From Kappaphycus alvarezii (Eukaryota > Rhodophyta > Florideophyceae > Gigartinales > Solieriaceae), in contig NADL03000072.1 of NCBI GenBank assembly GCA_002205965.3, positions 124,001 to 188,000 of the forward strand: DNA of 64,000 nucleotides, written 5' to 3'. The translations under genes were made by a program, and so were the position numbers. Shown piece by piece: positions 10,306 through 20,710 of the stretch; position 1 is the first letter of the stretch; each line of letters opens with the position of its first letter. Below the pieces are notes generated by a model. That model was given only the letters and a program-made list of their open reading frames with translations. It ran no database searches and was not told the origin of the DNA.

Positions 10306-10317
10306 TAAGTCGGGGGG
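10306..10317 (+). other. Polypurine tract, gypsy A
   Basis: AAGTCGGGGGG immediately before the right LTR TG; expected plus-strand primer. The old remnant has AAGTGCGGGGGG before 19270, and copy C has GAGCGGGAGGGCG before 48927. Confidence 0.65.
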
Positions 10318-11817
10318 TGTTAGGCGCAGATTTTTTTTTGTCGCCGTCATCTACAGACCTTCAGTTTACTGTACTACCTATCCTTGTCCAAATTTGCTTA
10401 TAGTTCCGGTCCTCCTCGTCCTCCCTGAACCTCGCTTATCATTACCGCGGTCCTCTCCAAATTTACTTCCATTTTATCTAGATATTTTTACACTGTATCC
10501 ACCCCTCTGAATCGATCCCGAATCAAGTTCTTTTTCCCTTTTTGCTTACCTCCTCCTCCAAATCTTTTTTTTGAGAAAAGGGCGCAAATGCACTACTACA
10601 AAATCCCTTGCAGATTTATTTTACCTATTTCTAATCTATAGAACCTGCCCGGGAGCCTATTTAAACACCTTTATTCCAAGTCTTAAACGCTCCCGATCAT
10701 TTTGCTCAGCACTCCTGTCCCCCTACACACCCCGCTCACCCCTTTTACAGAAACATGACGTCAAATCGCCCCTCTGTCCCTATCTCCAAAAACCGCCCTT
10801 CCCGTCCCATCAATGGCCTTCGTCTCGCCGCCTACGGGCCAACCGATGCCGACGACTACATCCGGCGTCAAACAAAGAAGAAATCATCGAGTTCGTTCGC
10901 CGCCTCTTCATAGAAGAAGAGGCGAGGGAGGTAAGTGAGGATGAGACTGAGAAAGTCGAGGAGGAGAGCGGGGAGTCCTTCGAGGAATGGTTAGCCCCTG
11001 AGCTAGTGTACGAGACTCAGGGGAAAGAGGATGAGGTTAAAGAGGATGAGGAAGAGGATGAGGATGAAGGGAGGATGAGGATGAGGATGAGAGGATGAGG
11101 ATGAAGAGGAGGAAGAAAAGGATGACGAGGACGAGGACGAGTTGGAGGAGGGAAATGGGGGCATGGAAAGTGTTTTACTGGTGGGGCCTGGACTGGAGAG
11201 TATGGATCAAGTGGTGCCGACGCTGGAACCGGATGGAGATATCTTTAGTAGTTTAGATATCTCCCAGGAGGGAATAGAGAGCTGTGAGCCATTCGCAGAT
11301 ATTTGTGGGGACTGCTTGGACAGCATGGATATTTTAGAGGAGTTGTTTGGATCTGATTTAGAGAATGGGAAATAAGAGGACCTCATTGATTGTTAGTTTC
11401 TTAAGTATCTTTTGTTTAGAGTATATCATCCACACAAATTGTTTGTATGCATTTCCTGGTACCTTCTGTAGTTTTGTTCGGACTTTAGGGGTAGCCAAAA
11501 GTCTATATAAGCTGAGTAAACCGCTTCCTCATGGAGAGGTCAAGCAAGTTGGCAGACAACTTCAAGCCAAGTCCAGAGTAGTAGGAAGTTGAGAGTCAAC
11601 TTCAGACCCAAGAAGCATTTATTTTACCCTAGTCACTAAGCATAGGTGGTAGACCCTGCCCCTTCCATACTTGCTTGTAGCCCATTCAACTGTCTTCCCT
11701 ATACACTCCTTTTCGTTCGTTCAACTATACCACGGTAGCACTTTTGTCGCTTGCAACACCTCCTTCTTGGGGTGGTTGATTCTGAATATCTCTTCTCCCG
11801 ACGATTTACCCCTATCA
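10318..11817 (+). repeat. Right LTR of gypsy A (1500 bp)
   Basis: TGTTAGGCGC...CCCCTATCA, then target duplication GCTAC. Near-identical to the left LTR except for homopolymer indels and a shortened GAGGAT tract. TATATAAG at 11504-11511. Confidence 0.93.
10755..11375 (+). pseudogene. Acidic ORF of right LTR, frameshifted
   Basis: Same gene as 3254-3877. One A is missing in the AAGAAGAAAATC run near 10880 and the Asp/Glu repeat is rearranged, so the start, middle and C-terminal ~77 residues (11142-11375) lie in different frames. In a full-length RNA this is the 3' LTR copy that would be carried near the RNA 3' end. Confidence 0.7.
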
Positions 11818-11960
11818 GCTACCCTAGGGCCAGCCGTTAAGCAGGCTGCATTGGTCATGACGGCTGTTGCAGCGTTCCTTTACGTCAAAACAACCCGAAC
11901 CTTCCCGATTACGAGATGAAATGGTCATCATTACTCATCCATACGGATGGAAAGATGGGG
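11818..11960 (-). mobile_element. LINE-H endonuclease end, continued after gypsy A
   Basis: Continues the LINE-H copy broken at 2811. The minus strand matches 42080-42177 (+), including the Gly-Trp-Met-like and AVMSNAAC-equivalent region. Ends near 11960, where similarity to other copies is lost. Confidence 0.65.
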
Positions 11961-13815
11961 TCTCATATACTGTAGTGGAGATGTTAGCTAAGGCTTGCAG
12001 AGTGACTGCCAAGGCAAAGTAGCATTCGGGCTTTTAAAGAAGGTCTCCACCACGGTTTTTGTAACGAGCTCCATATAGATTTCCACCATATGGCTTTCGC
12101 TACCACCCCATTTACATAAATACTTAAGAAAAAAGGGGGTCTTTATAGAGATGTATGGATTGGCTGGAACCTATTTGGATTTTTATATCCCTAATGCCGC
12201 CTCTGATCGATGTAGTGATCAAAAGCAATTCTTGGTATTTTAGAGCTGGGACCCCTAATTATCAATATAGTGACATTACTAAAATGTGTTCCACTTTATT
12301 GTATGTCGACAAGTCCGCACTACACAGAACCGCGGGTCTGCTACTAGACGGACGAATCCGGGCTATGGCTGAACCAATTGCCCACTCAAGCGAGAAAGGG
12401 ACCGGAAGAAAACTCCACCACCTGAACCGAGGATTCAGGAGGCTTAAAAAAATCCCGCTGTAAGCACATAGGCTTACAGATAGAGACGGCGACGACAACG
12501 GCGAGAACTCTGGACGAGCGAGCTTGACGACCAGCCCGCAAGGCTGTGAAGACTACAACCCCTCGCTAGACGTTAAAGTGACGGTGGATTTAAGCGCGGC
12601 AGGGTACGGTGGACTTTGCAAGCCTTGTTCGAGTAGTAGAACCATCCTTATACGCCTTTCCAAGTTCATCCCACGTGCGCTGGGGCGAGGGAGGCAATCC
12701 ACTCGATGTGGCTATCGACAAGAACGTTGCAGCGAGAGCTCAGCAGCCGTGACGGGCAATCTCCTGAGGGAAGAGCCGGATGGAGGTCCGGCGCCCACGC
12801 CGTGCGCGGGCGCCGAGCGAGATGAAGTGAAGGTTGGGTGTAGCCAGTCAAGATACGGTACGGTAGTTTGCCGAAGTCTATTTTCGCACCACCAATCCGG
12901 ATAACAGCCTCGATATAGTGATCACCAGAGCTGTAATCTAGGCCAAATTTGAGGGACTGTAGCATGATTTAGAGAGATTGGATCAAAACTCCTTTTGCAT
13001 CACTGTAATGGGAAGCTCGTCTGGAGAACGGCGAATTTTCAATCTTGGAAATCGGCGGAGTGGTTCCAAAGGTGTGCCACACCCCACCTCCACCCACACT
13101 GGCATGCAGCCACCTTCACCTTAAGTTGAAAACATCCCTCCACCCACAGCAGCATGCAGCCACATCCATCTTATGATGAAAATATCCCTCAACCTCACGA
13201 GTTTGAGGATCCCACACCTCCTCCAAGACCCTGTAATCCAGTTGGGCAAGCTCTGGCGCCCAACAACTCCGCGGCCGAATTACAATCAAGCGCCGAACAA
13301 GCGCACAGCCCGACTGATCGGCGCCATCAGGCTCCATCAGGAGCCCGTGTCTTAACATCACCGAGCCTCCACCTTCCACAAGCTTGAGTGGACGCTGTGG
13401 GCGGGGCCGTGGATCAGGACGTGGAGTACGAGGAGTATCTGTAGCTGTTGGTGGGCGGTGAGTTGCATCGGCAGGTGTGAGCGGGGAAGGGGAGAAAGTA
13501 CAGCCATATCTACAACAGGTGTTGCGTCCTGTAGAAGAAGGGGAAGACGAAGGTGAACCACCCGCCGTGTTCAGAGACGAAGGGCTGATGATGCATACAA
13601 GGGTTGGACATTGAGCATAGGGTCTTGCAAGTCTTTTCAGTTTGAGAAAGACTTTACTGAAAACTTTATTGCAGAGAGAACTAGAGTTTATTGCAGTAAT
13701 GCGGTTCGACACTTGAAGATTGAAAGTGGTGTTCGCGTTATTCAACGACAAGGGCCGGTGTGGTGGTTTTGCTTTTAGGTGATCTTTTTCGTCAGTTGAT
13801 GAAGTGGCCAAATGA
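11961..13815. other. No clear gene; part of repeat-bearing region
   Basis: ORFs here are low-complexity or overlapping. A 231-codon minus frame (13116-13811) is Pro/Ser/Thr-rich with no domain. A minus frame at 12666-12965 contains SSGDHYIEAVIRI, faintly like the SDH motif of APE endonucleases, but this is too weak to call. Three copies of the GATATAGTGATCA repeat occur here. Confidence 0.35.
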
Positions 13816-14205
13816 ATTTACCGGACACAAACAGCTCTCGAGACAAGATATTACGCTTTCAAAAATGTACAGTTATGTTTCAATTCCGCTGCTGTCTCAT
13901 GCTTTCAACCTGGGGCTCGAAAGTACTATCAATTTTCTTGCGCAGTTAGGGAACATTATAACTTCGCTGGAAAGGGTACTCATTCATCTCCGAGAATGCG
14001 AAAGCCTATTCTCTACTGGAAGGGGTGATGATGAGGGAAAAAGTGGATGTCACAATGAGACCAAACGAGGCAATTGTCTGAATTCGAGAATCTGACATTC
14101 AGGGAGGTTTCGACGGCGCTAGCCAAATGAGGTCTAATCTGAGATCCCAATCTTCCCACTTCCAATGGTAACAGAAGGTGGTATCTCAAAAAAACCAAGA
14201 TATTT
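13816..14205. other. No gene recognised
   Basis: Short overlapping ORFs only; may belong to the same unit as the cysteine-rich ORF that follows. Confidence 0.3.
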
Positions 14206-14700
14206 GTGATAAATACCGTTATAGGCTGGCGCATGTATGAGCGACGTGACTTACTACAATCAACTAATTCTTTCATATCGCTGGATGGCTACCGCAGCTC
14301 GTTAAACAAGGCTAAAGCCACAAACGACTTCATTTTGGATGTCTCGCAGGAGCTTCTCAGTTACGCTGCTACTTCGCTCCGTAGAGAAGAACAAATTCGT
14401 GAAGAACAAGGACGTGAGGGAGGTGATGAAGGCACATGTGCACACTCTGGTGCTGTGTCACGGCAAGAGGTAAAAAGTTGGTACTTCTTGCCCACGCCCG
14501 AAAGAACAAACGCCTTAACTTTTTTATTAGCTCAGATGGTCTCACCCTTAGAACGTTAGTTCCATGTCATGAACCAAGTCGCGGAAAGGCCGTCTACTGT
14601 GCCCTTTGTGGGCAGAACCCCCCTCCGTCACGAGGACATCGTTCTTCATATCCCTTTCTTATGTGGCACAAGCTTATGTCTTAGAGTTACACAAGGCTGA
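14206..14700 (+). pseudogene. Possible transposase C-terminus with Cys-rich finger
   Basis: Two overlapping frames. The first has NDFILDVSQELLSYAATS and an Arg/Glu-rich tail. The second has KAVYCALCGQNPPPSRG followed, in the adjacent frame, by FLCGTSLCLR. A CxxC...CGxxLC arrangement after a helical tail resembles the C-terminal zinc finger of some DDE (IS4/piggyBac-like) transposases, but no catalytic core is visible upstream. It lies inside the region bounded by GATATAGTGATCA repeats. Very tentative. Confidence 0.2.
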
Positions 14701-15660
14701 GGCGCGCATGCTGCGGTATTTGGCATAGCCACAAGGAGCTAGTTTTGCGATCCGCTCCACACTATCCAACAACAGTAGAAGCAGAAGGAGGACCACTAAA
14801 AGCTCTATCAATTCTGGTAGCAGTCAAGCTTCCAGAGGCGTTTTCGGGACAATACAGTATTTCAAACTCTAAAAATGTTTCAAATGGTGAGAAAAATGGC
14901 TCTAGTGCTGGTAGAAATGAAGGAGAAGATGCAAGGGATGAAGCAGGGGAAAACGGTAACGAAGGTGTAGATCCACCGCATCCTCTACCGCAACCACAGC
15001 AACCTCCACCACAACCGCCTTTGGACAGGAATAACACAAAGGCTTACGAGGAAAGCTAAGCGGCTACGGCCTGAGACAAGTGGAGCGCAACGAGGGCCCG
15101 CACTTAGGAAGAGACGAAAAGAAGGGATGTAGACCCTTAAAGATGCATAGTATAGACGCTAGAAAGGTTAGAATAAAGAACCCCTACTGATCGATATAGT
15201 GATCAAAGGGCTTTTTTGATTCCTTGAACCCTCTCTTGACCCCAAAATCAAGGGTTTACTGCGCCAGTAGTAGCTCACCTCGTGCGGTTAAAGTTGGTGG
15301 TCAAGCAGAGGACAAAATTTACATGTATTTGATCAACGTAGAATTGACAAGAGTCCACGTGCGCCGAGCTAACGAACGGTCATATTTACCTGAGCGATAT
15401 AGTGATCATAAAATTTCGGCATCAGGGATATTAAATCTGAATCTTGAAGTAAACCATCTTATTTACCCCATTAAGCCTCGACTGCCGATTGTTTTCAGCA
15501 AGAAAATAACTAGACCTCCCCATTTAACCCATGAAGCAATTAAGTGAATTATGGAAACCAAAGTAACATCCTTTTAGTTGGTAGAAATGCTCTCTATTCG
15601 ACTGTTACTGCACAGCACAGTACATCCGCAATCATGCATTCAATTTAAATTCATAGGACT
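14701..15660. other. No firm gene; Pro/Gln-rich ORF
   Basis: A 104-codon plus frame (14745-15059) is Asn/Gly/Glu then Pro/Gln-rich and has no recognisable domain. Two GATATAGTGATCA repeats follow at 15188 and 15391. Confidence 0.3.
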
Positions 15661-15719
15661 CATAACCTTTATACAGTACTGATGTTTTTCACAAGCTCTT
15701 TCCCCAAACTCACGTTTTC

Positions 15720-16510
15720 GATCCACCAAAATGGCATTAACGTTTCTCTCCACGTCCTACATGTACGCTCGAACCCGCTGCGGGGGATAGACTGCCTCAC
15801 CGTGGCGCGACGCGCTGCGAATTTCAGCACATGCTTCCCTTGACCTTTCCTTAGATCTTGTCAATCGTTCCTAAGCAGTCACCGATCTCGCGTCCCACGA
15901 CACTTGTTCCACGCTCTTCAACCTGCAGCGCTTCCGATCCAGGTCTCTCCACTGCATTTGGCTTCCTTTGAAGAATCGCAGAGGCCACTAACGCAGCCAA
16001 AATCCCAGCCCAGATCGCCTCCGACTCTCCAATCTCCGCCTTGACGCCTACCCTCCCCCCGGACTACGCTTTCTCGCCGTATCTCGCCGCTTCTTTACGC
16101 CAGCCCGTGTCGAGGTTGCCGCCCACCCGCTCCCGTTTCTAGGTCGCAAACCGGGCCGCCGCCCCCAATCCTGCTCCATTGATCCACTTGACACTGCAGA
16201 GGAGCATAAACCGCCTCCCCGCCAGCTCTTCAACAACGAGCTAAAGGAGTTTGCACTTGTCTCTACCCCACGCGACCAGCGCCCACTCCACAGCGCCTTA
16301 CCTCTCCGTGAGTACTTAGCTACGGAGGCTTCCTCGGCTCCATCACCGTTTTTTCCCACCGCCGATTCGCGTGCAACCTTAATTTGCGCCGCCGCCGAGT
16401 CCCTGAGTACGCAATCTGCGTTTGACGCCTTCTGTGGCCACTCCAAATCCTCCCTCCCCCATCACCGTTTGTTCCTCATCATCTCTCATTGCCATTCCGT
16501 TGCTGATGCT
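15720..16510 (+). pseudogene. LINE-J N-terminal region, copy 2
   Basis: Degenerate equivalent of 372-1049 (minus). Blocks corresponding to NEQ(K/E)F, the LSTxDS stretch and the AAAxSLxTQSA stretch can be read in changing frames, e.g. near 16240-16440. Multiple indels and stops. Function not recognised. Confidence 0.5.
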
Positions 16511-16560
16511 TAATTCCTGCCTACCAACCCTCCATGCCAAAGTCGCTCACCTTTCCAACC

Positions 16561-17782
16561 CAAATCAATGATATGATTCGTATTTCTGCGTCGGCCACTT
16601 GTTAAGACCACATTATCGAAGCAAATCTTCTGAATTTGGTTTCTCTAGATTTAATTCGGTACTTTAATTGGAAAGTTAGGGATGAATATGAAAAGGGGGG
16701 TTACTAGTGGCTTTGATCTGCAACTCTGAACAAATCACGCGATACGGTTGCATAAATTGACCATAAGCACCAATTATGATGGCCACGTAGGCATCTTACC
16801 GTTTATACCCTACACTCGCTGCCGCGGCCGCATGTGCTTACTGCTTTTTACGTAGCAGTCGTACCGCTTCCGCAAGGGAACTTTCGTTACGATCAGGACC
16901 GGTTCAACAGGGCTATATAATCGCCAACTTGGAAACCCCTAGCGCAACTCCTGGTTCCTCAAGTCGTTGCGTGTTCTTCCGATCCCACCCTCCATTCATC
17001 CTTCATGTACAAATCACAAGTCATCTTTGTTCTTCGTTTCATTTGTTTTATTTATTTGAGTATTTGTTTTCCTTTCACGTGCCTAATCAAAATTGAACGC
17101 CCTTCGGTCGCTCATTGCATTGTGATTTGGAGTATCTCGTGTCATTTTGGTATTAGGGTTTCTCTTCCATTCGATATCATACCTTTCATCGTTACAGCTC
17201 TCTTTTCAAGTTCGCTTGCTGGAGTATTGATTTCGCAACACGTCAACTGAGCAAGCCGTAAGCTTCCGCAAGGTAGAAGTCTGCTATGAGGGTGCTAAAT
17301 TAGTTGTCAACCGATTTTCGGTTCTCTGGATGAAAATCGCCACGAAAAGGCTTTAGCGTGAAATCCATGTTACAGAGATGGGCTGAACGGCCCGCGACAG
17401 GTGGAGGCAATTGTGTACATCCAGTTGCACCCTCTGTGAGAAGAATGGCACCTCAAGATAACTGTCACATCTCGTGAACTTTGGACTGAATACCTCAATT
17501 TTTAGAGTGATTGGGATGGGACGCTAGCACCCTAACCATCTCATGGAAATCGTCTTTTCCTAATATTGACACCTAAACTCTTAGGTTCACTATCTCTGTC
17601 GAGGTGGCTACTAACAACGTATGCAAAGAGAAGGCGAGATATCTTATACGTCATAATTTATCTTTTTACCTTTGGTTAATCTAGTAAATGTGTTTGTGTT
17701 TCTCTCTATGTTTAGTTCAACATGATAACTCCTGAAATTCAGCCGAACAAATGATTCAAATGTAAACCATCCAAACATTTCC
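16561..17782 (+). mobile_element. 1.2 kb insertion in LINE-J copy 2
   Basis: LINE-J similarity stops at 16560 and resumes at 17783 with a near-duplicate of the same bases (CCTTTCCAAC left, CCTTTTCAAC right), an imperfect ~10 bp target duplication. Contains CTATATAA near 16912 and a hydrophobic 81-codon ORF at 17005-17250 with no known domain. The right end (ACCATCCAAACATTTCCCC) resembles the LINE-H 3' end, suggesting a related non-LTR element. An alternative reading as an LTR (TGTTA at 16600, TAACA ending 17616) lacks a matching 5 bp duplication. Confidence 0.45.
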
Positions 17783-18064
17783 CCTTTTCAACTCCGCCTG
17801 AGCTTGGAGGCCAAAGTTTTACTTCATCGAAGTGCTGCGGTTCTCTATCTCAGACATCAGGCCAGCTATCCCGAACTTACCGTCCGCCAATTCCGCTAAC
17901 CCCGCTGCCAAACGGTCTCCCCAGACCCCTTCCCAAACCAAGCTCCTGCCAAACTCCTCCGTCTCGCTGGACCTGAACCAGAATACAGAATGAGAAGGCT
18001 TCATAACCCGTGCCCCTCACTTCGGAGTATTGTTTGCCCCACCCACAGGACCTGCCCAACTATG

Positions 18065-19240
18065 TCGAGGAAACCCATTCATGCTCGTCGTCTCGTCCCG
18101 TACCAAGAGAGTGCGGGAGCGGTTTTTATGATACCACAGCCTGTCACCCAAGGAACATCTTACTCGATAATTATATGATAATTTTGATAGGTGAGAAGAG
18201 AGCTTGGGAGTAGGTACGGCTGTTTTCACGGGAAGATTCAGAGTCACATGTACTTATTCACTTCTTTTTAACATTTGCTTATGCTTCCGGATACCGAATG
18301 GACCATATATTTAGAAAGAAGGTTATAAACCTACTTTTGAGGGTTTTCTGTTCTTTTCAAGACGAGCGATTCATATCAATCGGCCCTGAGTCTGTGCAGA
18401 TAATCTACCACTACTCGATTGGAAGATATGTAATCGTTTCCAGAGGAAAAACTACCTTTCTCCTATCTAAACACTATCAGAGGCGTGTATTAGTTCCTAA
18501 AAGCATCCTGAGGTATCACGCACAGGCTATGATTTAACTGCCGAGATTGAATATCGAATGGTCATGACATCTACGGAACCTTACGTTTCTTCGCCTAGAA
18601 ACGGGAGCTCAGCTGAAGACCAAGATCTTTCCGAGACGGCGTCATGATGATACGAGCGGGACCATCCAGTGATCGGGGTGGATCATTGAAGAGGGCCAGA
18701 CATCGAGAGCAACGAGGGAGATCACCAAGGAGATCACCTCAAACACAGCCTAGTCGCCCTCGGGAAACTATACCTCCCTAAATATTGGAAGGCTACCAAT
18801 TAGACGTTGGCTTCGCGAAATAACGGAGGACCCTCGAAAAGCGAGGTAATTCCTATTTTGCGATTAGTAATTGCATGGGCTTCCAAAGAATTACGGGGCG
18901 CAACCTTACTCGTGAGGACTCAGTCCTTATGTTGGGATTTTTTTTCTCCTTCAGATTCCCGTTTCTGGATCCGTTTGCCAGAAAAGTTCGCATACAACAT
19001 CTACTACCTAACATAAAGAAGTTATTGAGATGTGAAACTAGAAGAGCCACAATAGAATACTATGAAACAATACGCAGGATCTACGAAACTCCTGACCAAG
19101 GAGCTGAGCCGGTTATTGCACGGTACAAACTCTTCCACCATATCGGAAATCAGTTACTGTCATATCCTTTAAGTCAACCATACACTCTCCCTGATGATTG
19201 AATAGAGCTGTCACAAGAATAACAAGATCAATTAGGACGA
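18065..19240 (+). pseudogene. ORF3 remnant of old gypsy copy
   Basis: First domain readable at 18298-18537 (LRVFCSFQDERF, IIYHYSIGRYVIV). The linker region near 18600-18740 keeps the SAEDQD phase. The second domain is at 18807-19201 (IRRIYETPDQGAEPVIARYKL, YPLSQPYTLPDD). Stops and indels throughout, but the two-domain order is the same as in copies A and C, so the duplication predates the divergence of these copies. Confidence 0.65.
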
Positions 19241-19269
19241 GAAAGGACGTTCGACCTAAGTGCGGGGGG

Positions 19270-20710
19270 TGTCAAGCTCGCACGGATCGGAACGGATTCT
19301 TTTTGCCGCCGTCATCTACCGGCTTTTAATTTACTGTACTACCTCCCTTGTCCAAATTGCTTGTAGTTCTGGTCCTTCCTCGCCCTCCCTGACTCTTGCT
19401 TATCCTTACCACGGTCCTCTCCAAATTCATTTCTATTTTATCTAGATATATTTATACTCTATCTATCCCTCTAAATATACCAGCCCGAATCAAGTCCTTT
19501 TTCCATTTTCGCTTATTGTCCTCCTCCAAATTCACTTTTTTGAGAAAAAGGGCGCAAATTTACTACTACAAATTACCTTAAAGATTTATTTTACCTATTC
19601 CAAATCTGTAGAATGCTCCTTCGGGAGCCTATTTAAGCCCCTTTATTCCAAGTTTAAAACACCGCGATCATTGTATTCACCACTCTTCTCTGTCTACCAT
19701 TTAAAACACTCTCAATTCCTACCACTCCCCAAAGCCCACCAGAGTGGACAACCTATGCCTCCAACGTCATTTCCAAAAATCGCCACCCCGCCCCTAAACT
19801 CCATTCCACAACTCCCTTTCGGACCTACTGCCAGTGACGACTATCTACGCCAGCAAACTAAAACGAATGTGATCGAATTCCTGCGTCGCTTGTTCGTCGA
19901 GGATGGGGCGGGGGAGGTAGGTGAGGGGCTGGAGTGGAAGTTGAAGAGGGAGCTGAGGAGACCTTCAAGGAGTTGGCAGCCACGAATTGGTCTACGAGAA
20001 TGAGGTTCACGAAGGGGATGACGAGGAGGTTAAAAAAGAGGACGAGGAGGACGAGGGGAGGGAGAAATGGAAAAGCGTTGGAATGGTGTGGCCGGGGCTG
20101 TACAGTACGGAACAAGTTGTCCGACGCTGAAACCGGATGGGGCATCTTTAGTGGTTTAGATATCTCCCAGGAGGAAATAGAGTTATGAGCCGTTCGCAGA
20201 TATTTGTGGGGACTGCTTGGGCAGCATGGATATTTGGAGTTGCTTGGGTCTGATCTAGAGAGTGGGAAATAAGAGGACCAGATCGGTTGATTGTTTCTGA
20301 AATATCTTTTGTTTAGAGTATATCATCCACACAAAGTGTTTTTATGCATTTCCTGGTATCTTTTGTGGTTTTGTTCGGACTTTCGGGGTAGCCAAAGTCT
20401 ATGTAAGCTGAGTAAACTGCTTCCTCATGGAGAGGTCAAGCAAGTTGGCAGACAACTTAAAGTCAAGTCCCGAGTAGTAGGAAGTTGACAGTCAACTTCA
20501 GACCCAAGAAAAACTTTTCTTACTCTGGTCGCAGAGCATCATTGGTAGACCCTGCCCTTCCATACTTGCTTGTAGCCCTTTCAACCGTCTTCCGTATCCG
20601 CTCCTTTTTGTTCGCTCAACTATACCCCAGTAGCACTTTTGCGCCTGAAACACCTCCTCGTTGTGGTAATTGGCTCTGAGTATCTCTTCTCCGACGATTT
20701 ACCCCTATCA
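19270..20710 (+). repeat. Diverged LTR with acidic ORF (1441 bp)
   Basis: TGTCAAGCTCGC...ACCCCTATCA, preceded by a GCGGGGGG polypurine tract. Roughly 80% similar to the copy A LTR. Carries TATTTAAG at 19630 and a degraded genomic TATA (TATGTAAG). Confidence 0.8.
19755..20190 (+). pseudogene. Acidic LTR protein, degenerate copy
   Basis: ATG (MPPTSFPKIA) then the conserved FGPTASDDYLRQQTKTN block and FLRRLFVEDGA. The acidic tract is frame-broken. A readable C-terminal block (IFSGLDISQEEIE) remains at 20140-20187. Confirms the LTR gene is an old component of the family. Confidence 0.65.

Larger units (their letters stand above)
2812..11817 (+). mobile_element. Ty3/gypsy copy A with acidic-ORF LTRs
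   Basis: A 9.0 kb element bounded by TG...CA LTRs of ~1.5 kb, with 5 bp target duplication GCTAC at 2807-2811 and 11818-11822. Order: LTR, primer-binding site, gag with two CCHC knuckles, frameshift heptamer, aspartic protease, RT, RNase H, integrase, ORF3, polypurine tract, LTR. RT before integrase places it in Ty3/gypsy. No chromodomain is evident at the integrase C-terminus. All internal genes carry single-base indels. The internal body is nearly identical to copies B and C, so insertion is recent relative to the surrounding LINE debris. Confidence 0.93.
12204..15408 (+). repeat. Five direct copies of TGATCGATATAGTGATCA
   Basis: Copies at 12204-12221 (one mismatch), 12261-12274 (partial), 12911-12924 (14 bp), 15188-15205 (exact) and 15391-15408. 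All have the same orientation. The 12261 and 15188 copies share a longer context (ACCCCTA before the motif), so they look like direct repeats about 2.9 kb apart. The motif is nearly palindromic. Possible protein-binding repeats or termini of an unrecognised mobile element. Confidence 0.5.
18065..20710 (+). mobile_element. Old gypsy remnant, 3' end plus LTR
   Basis: Begins abruptly in the integrase C-terminus (a HARRLVPY-like stretch near 18085), then has ORF3 and a full right LTR with the acidic gene. The 5' LTR, gag, protease and most of pol are gone. More diverged from copies A-C than they are from each other. LINE-J sequence lies on both sides. Confidence 0.75.

Noticed and set aside
12666..12965. 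Possible APE endonuclease tail (GDHYIEAVIRI)
   Set aside because: Only one short motif resembles the SDH region; the other catalytic motifs are not visible on either strand.
13116..13811. 231-codon minus ORF
   Set aside because: Pro/Ser/Thr-rich low complexity, no domain, and the opposite strand is equally open; no support for a gene.
16600..17616. Solo LTR (TGTTA...TAACA) with TATA box
   Set aside because: Flanking 5-mers do not match, whereas the larger 16561-17782 unit has a near-matching 10 bp duplication in LINE-J.
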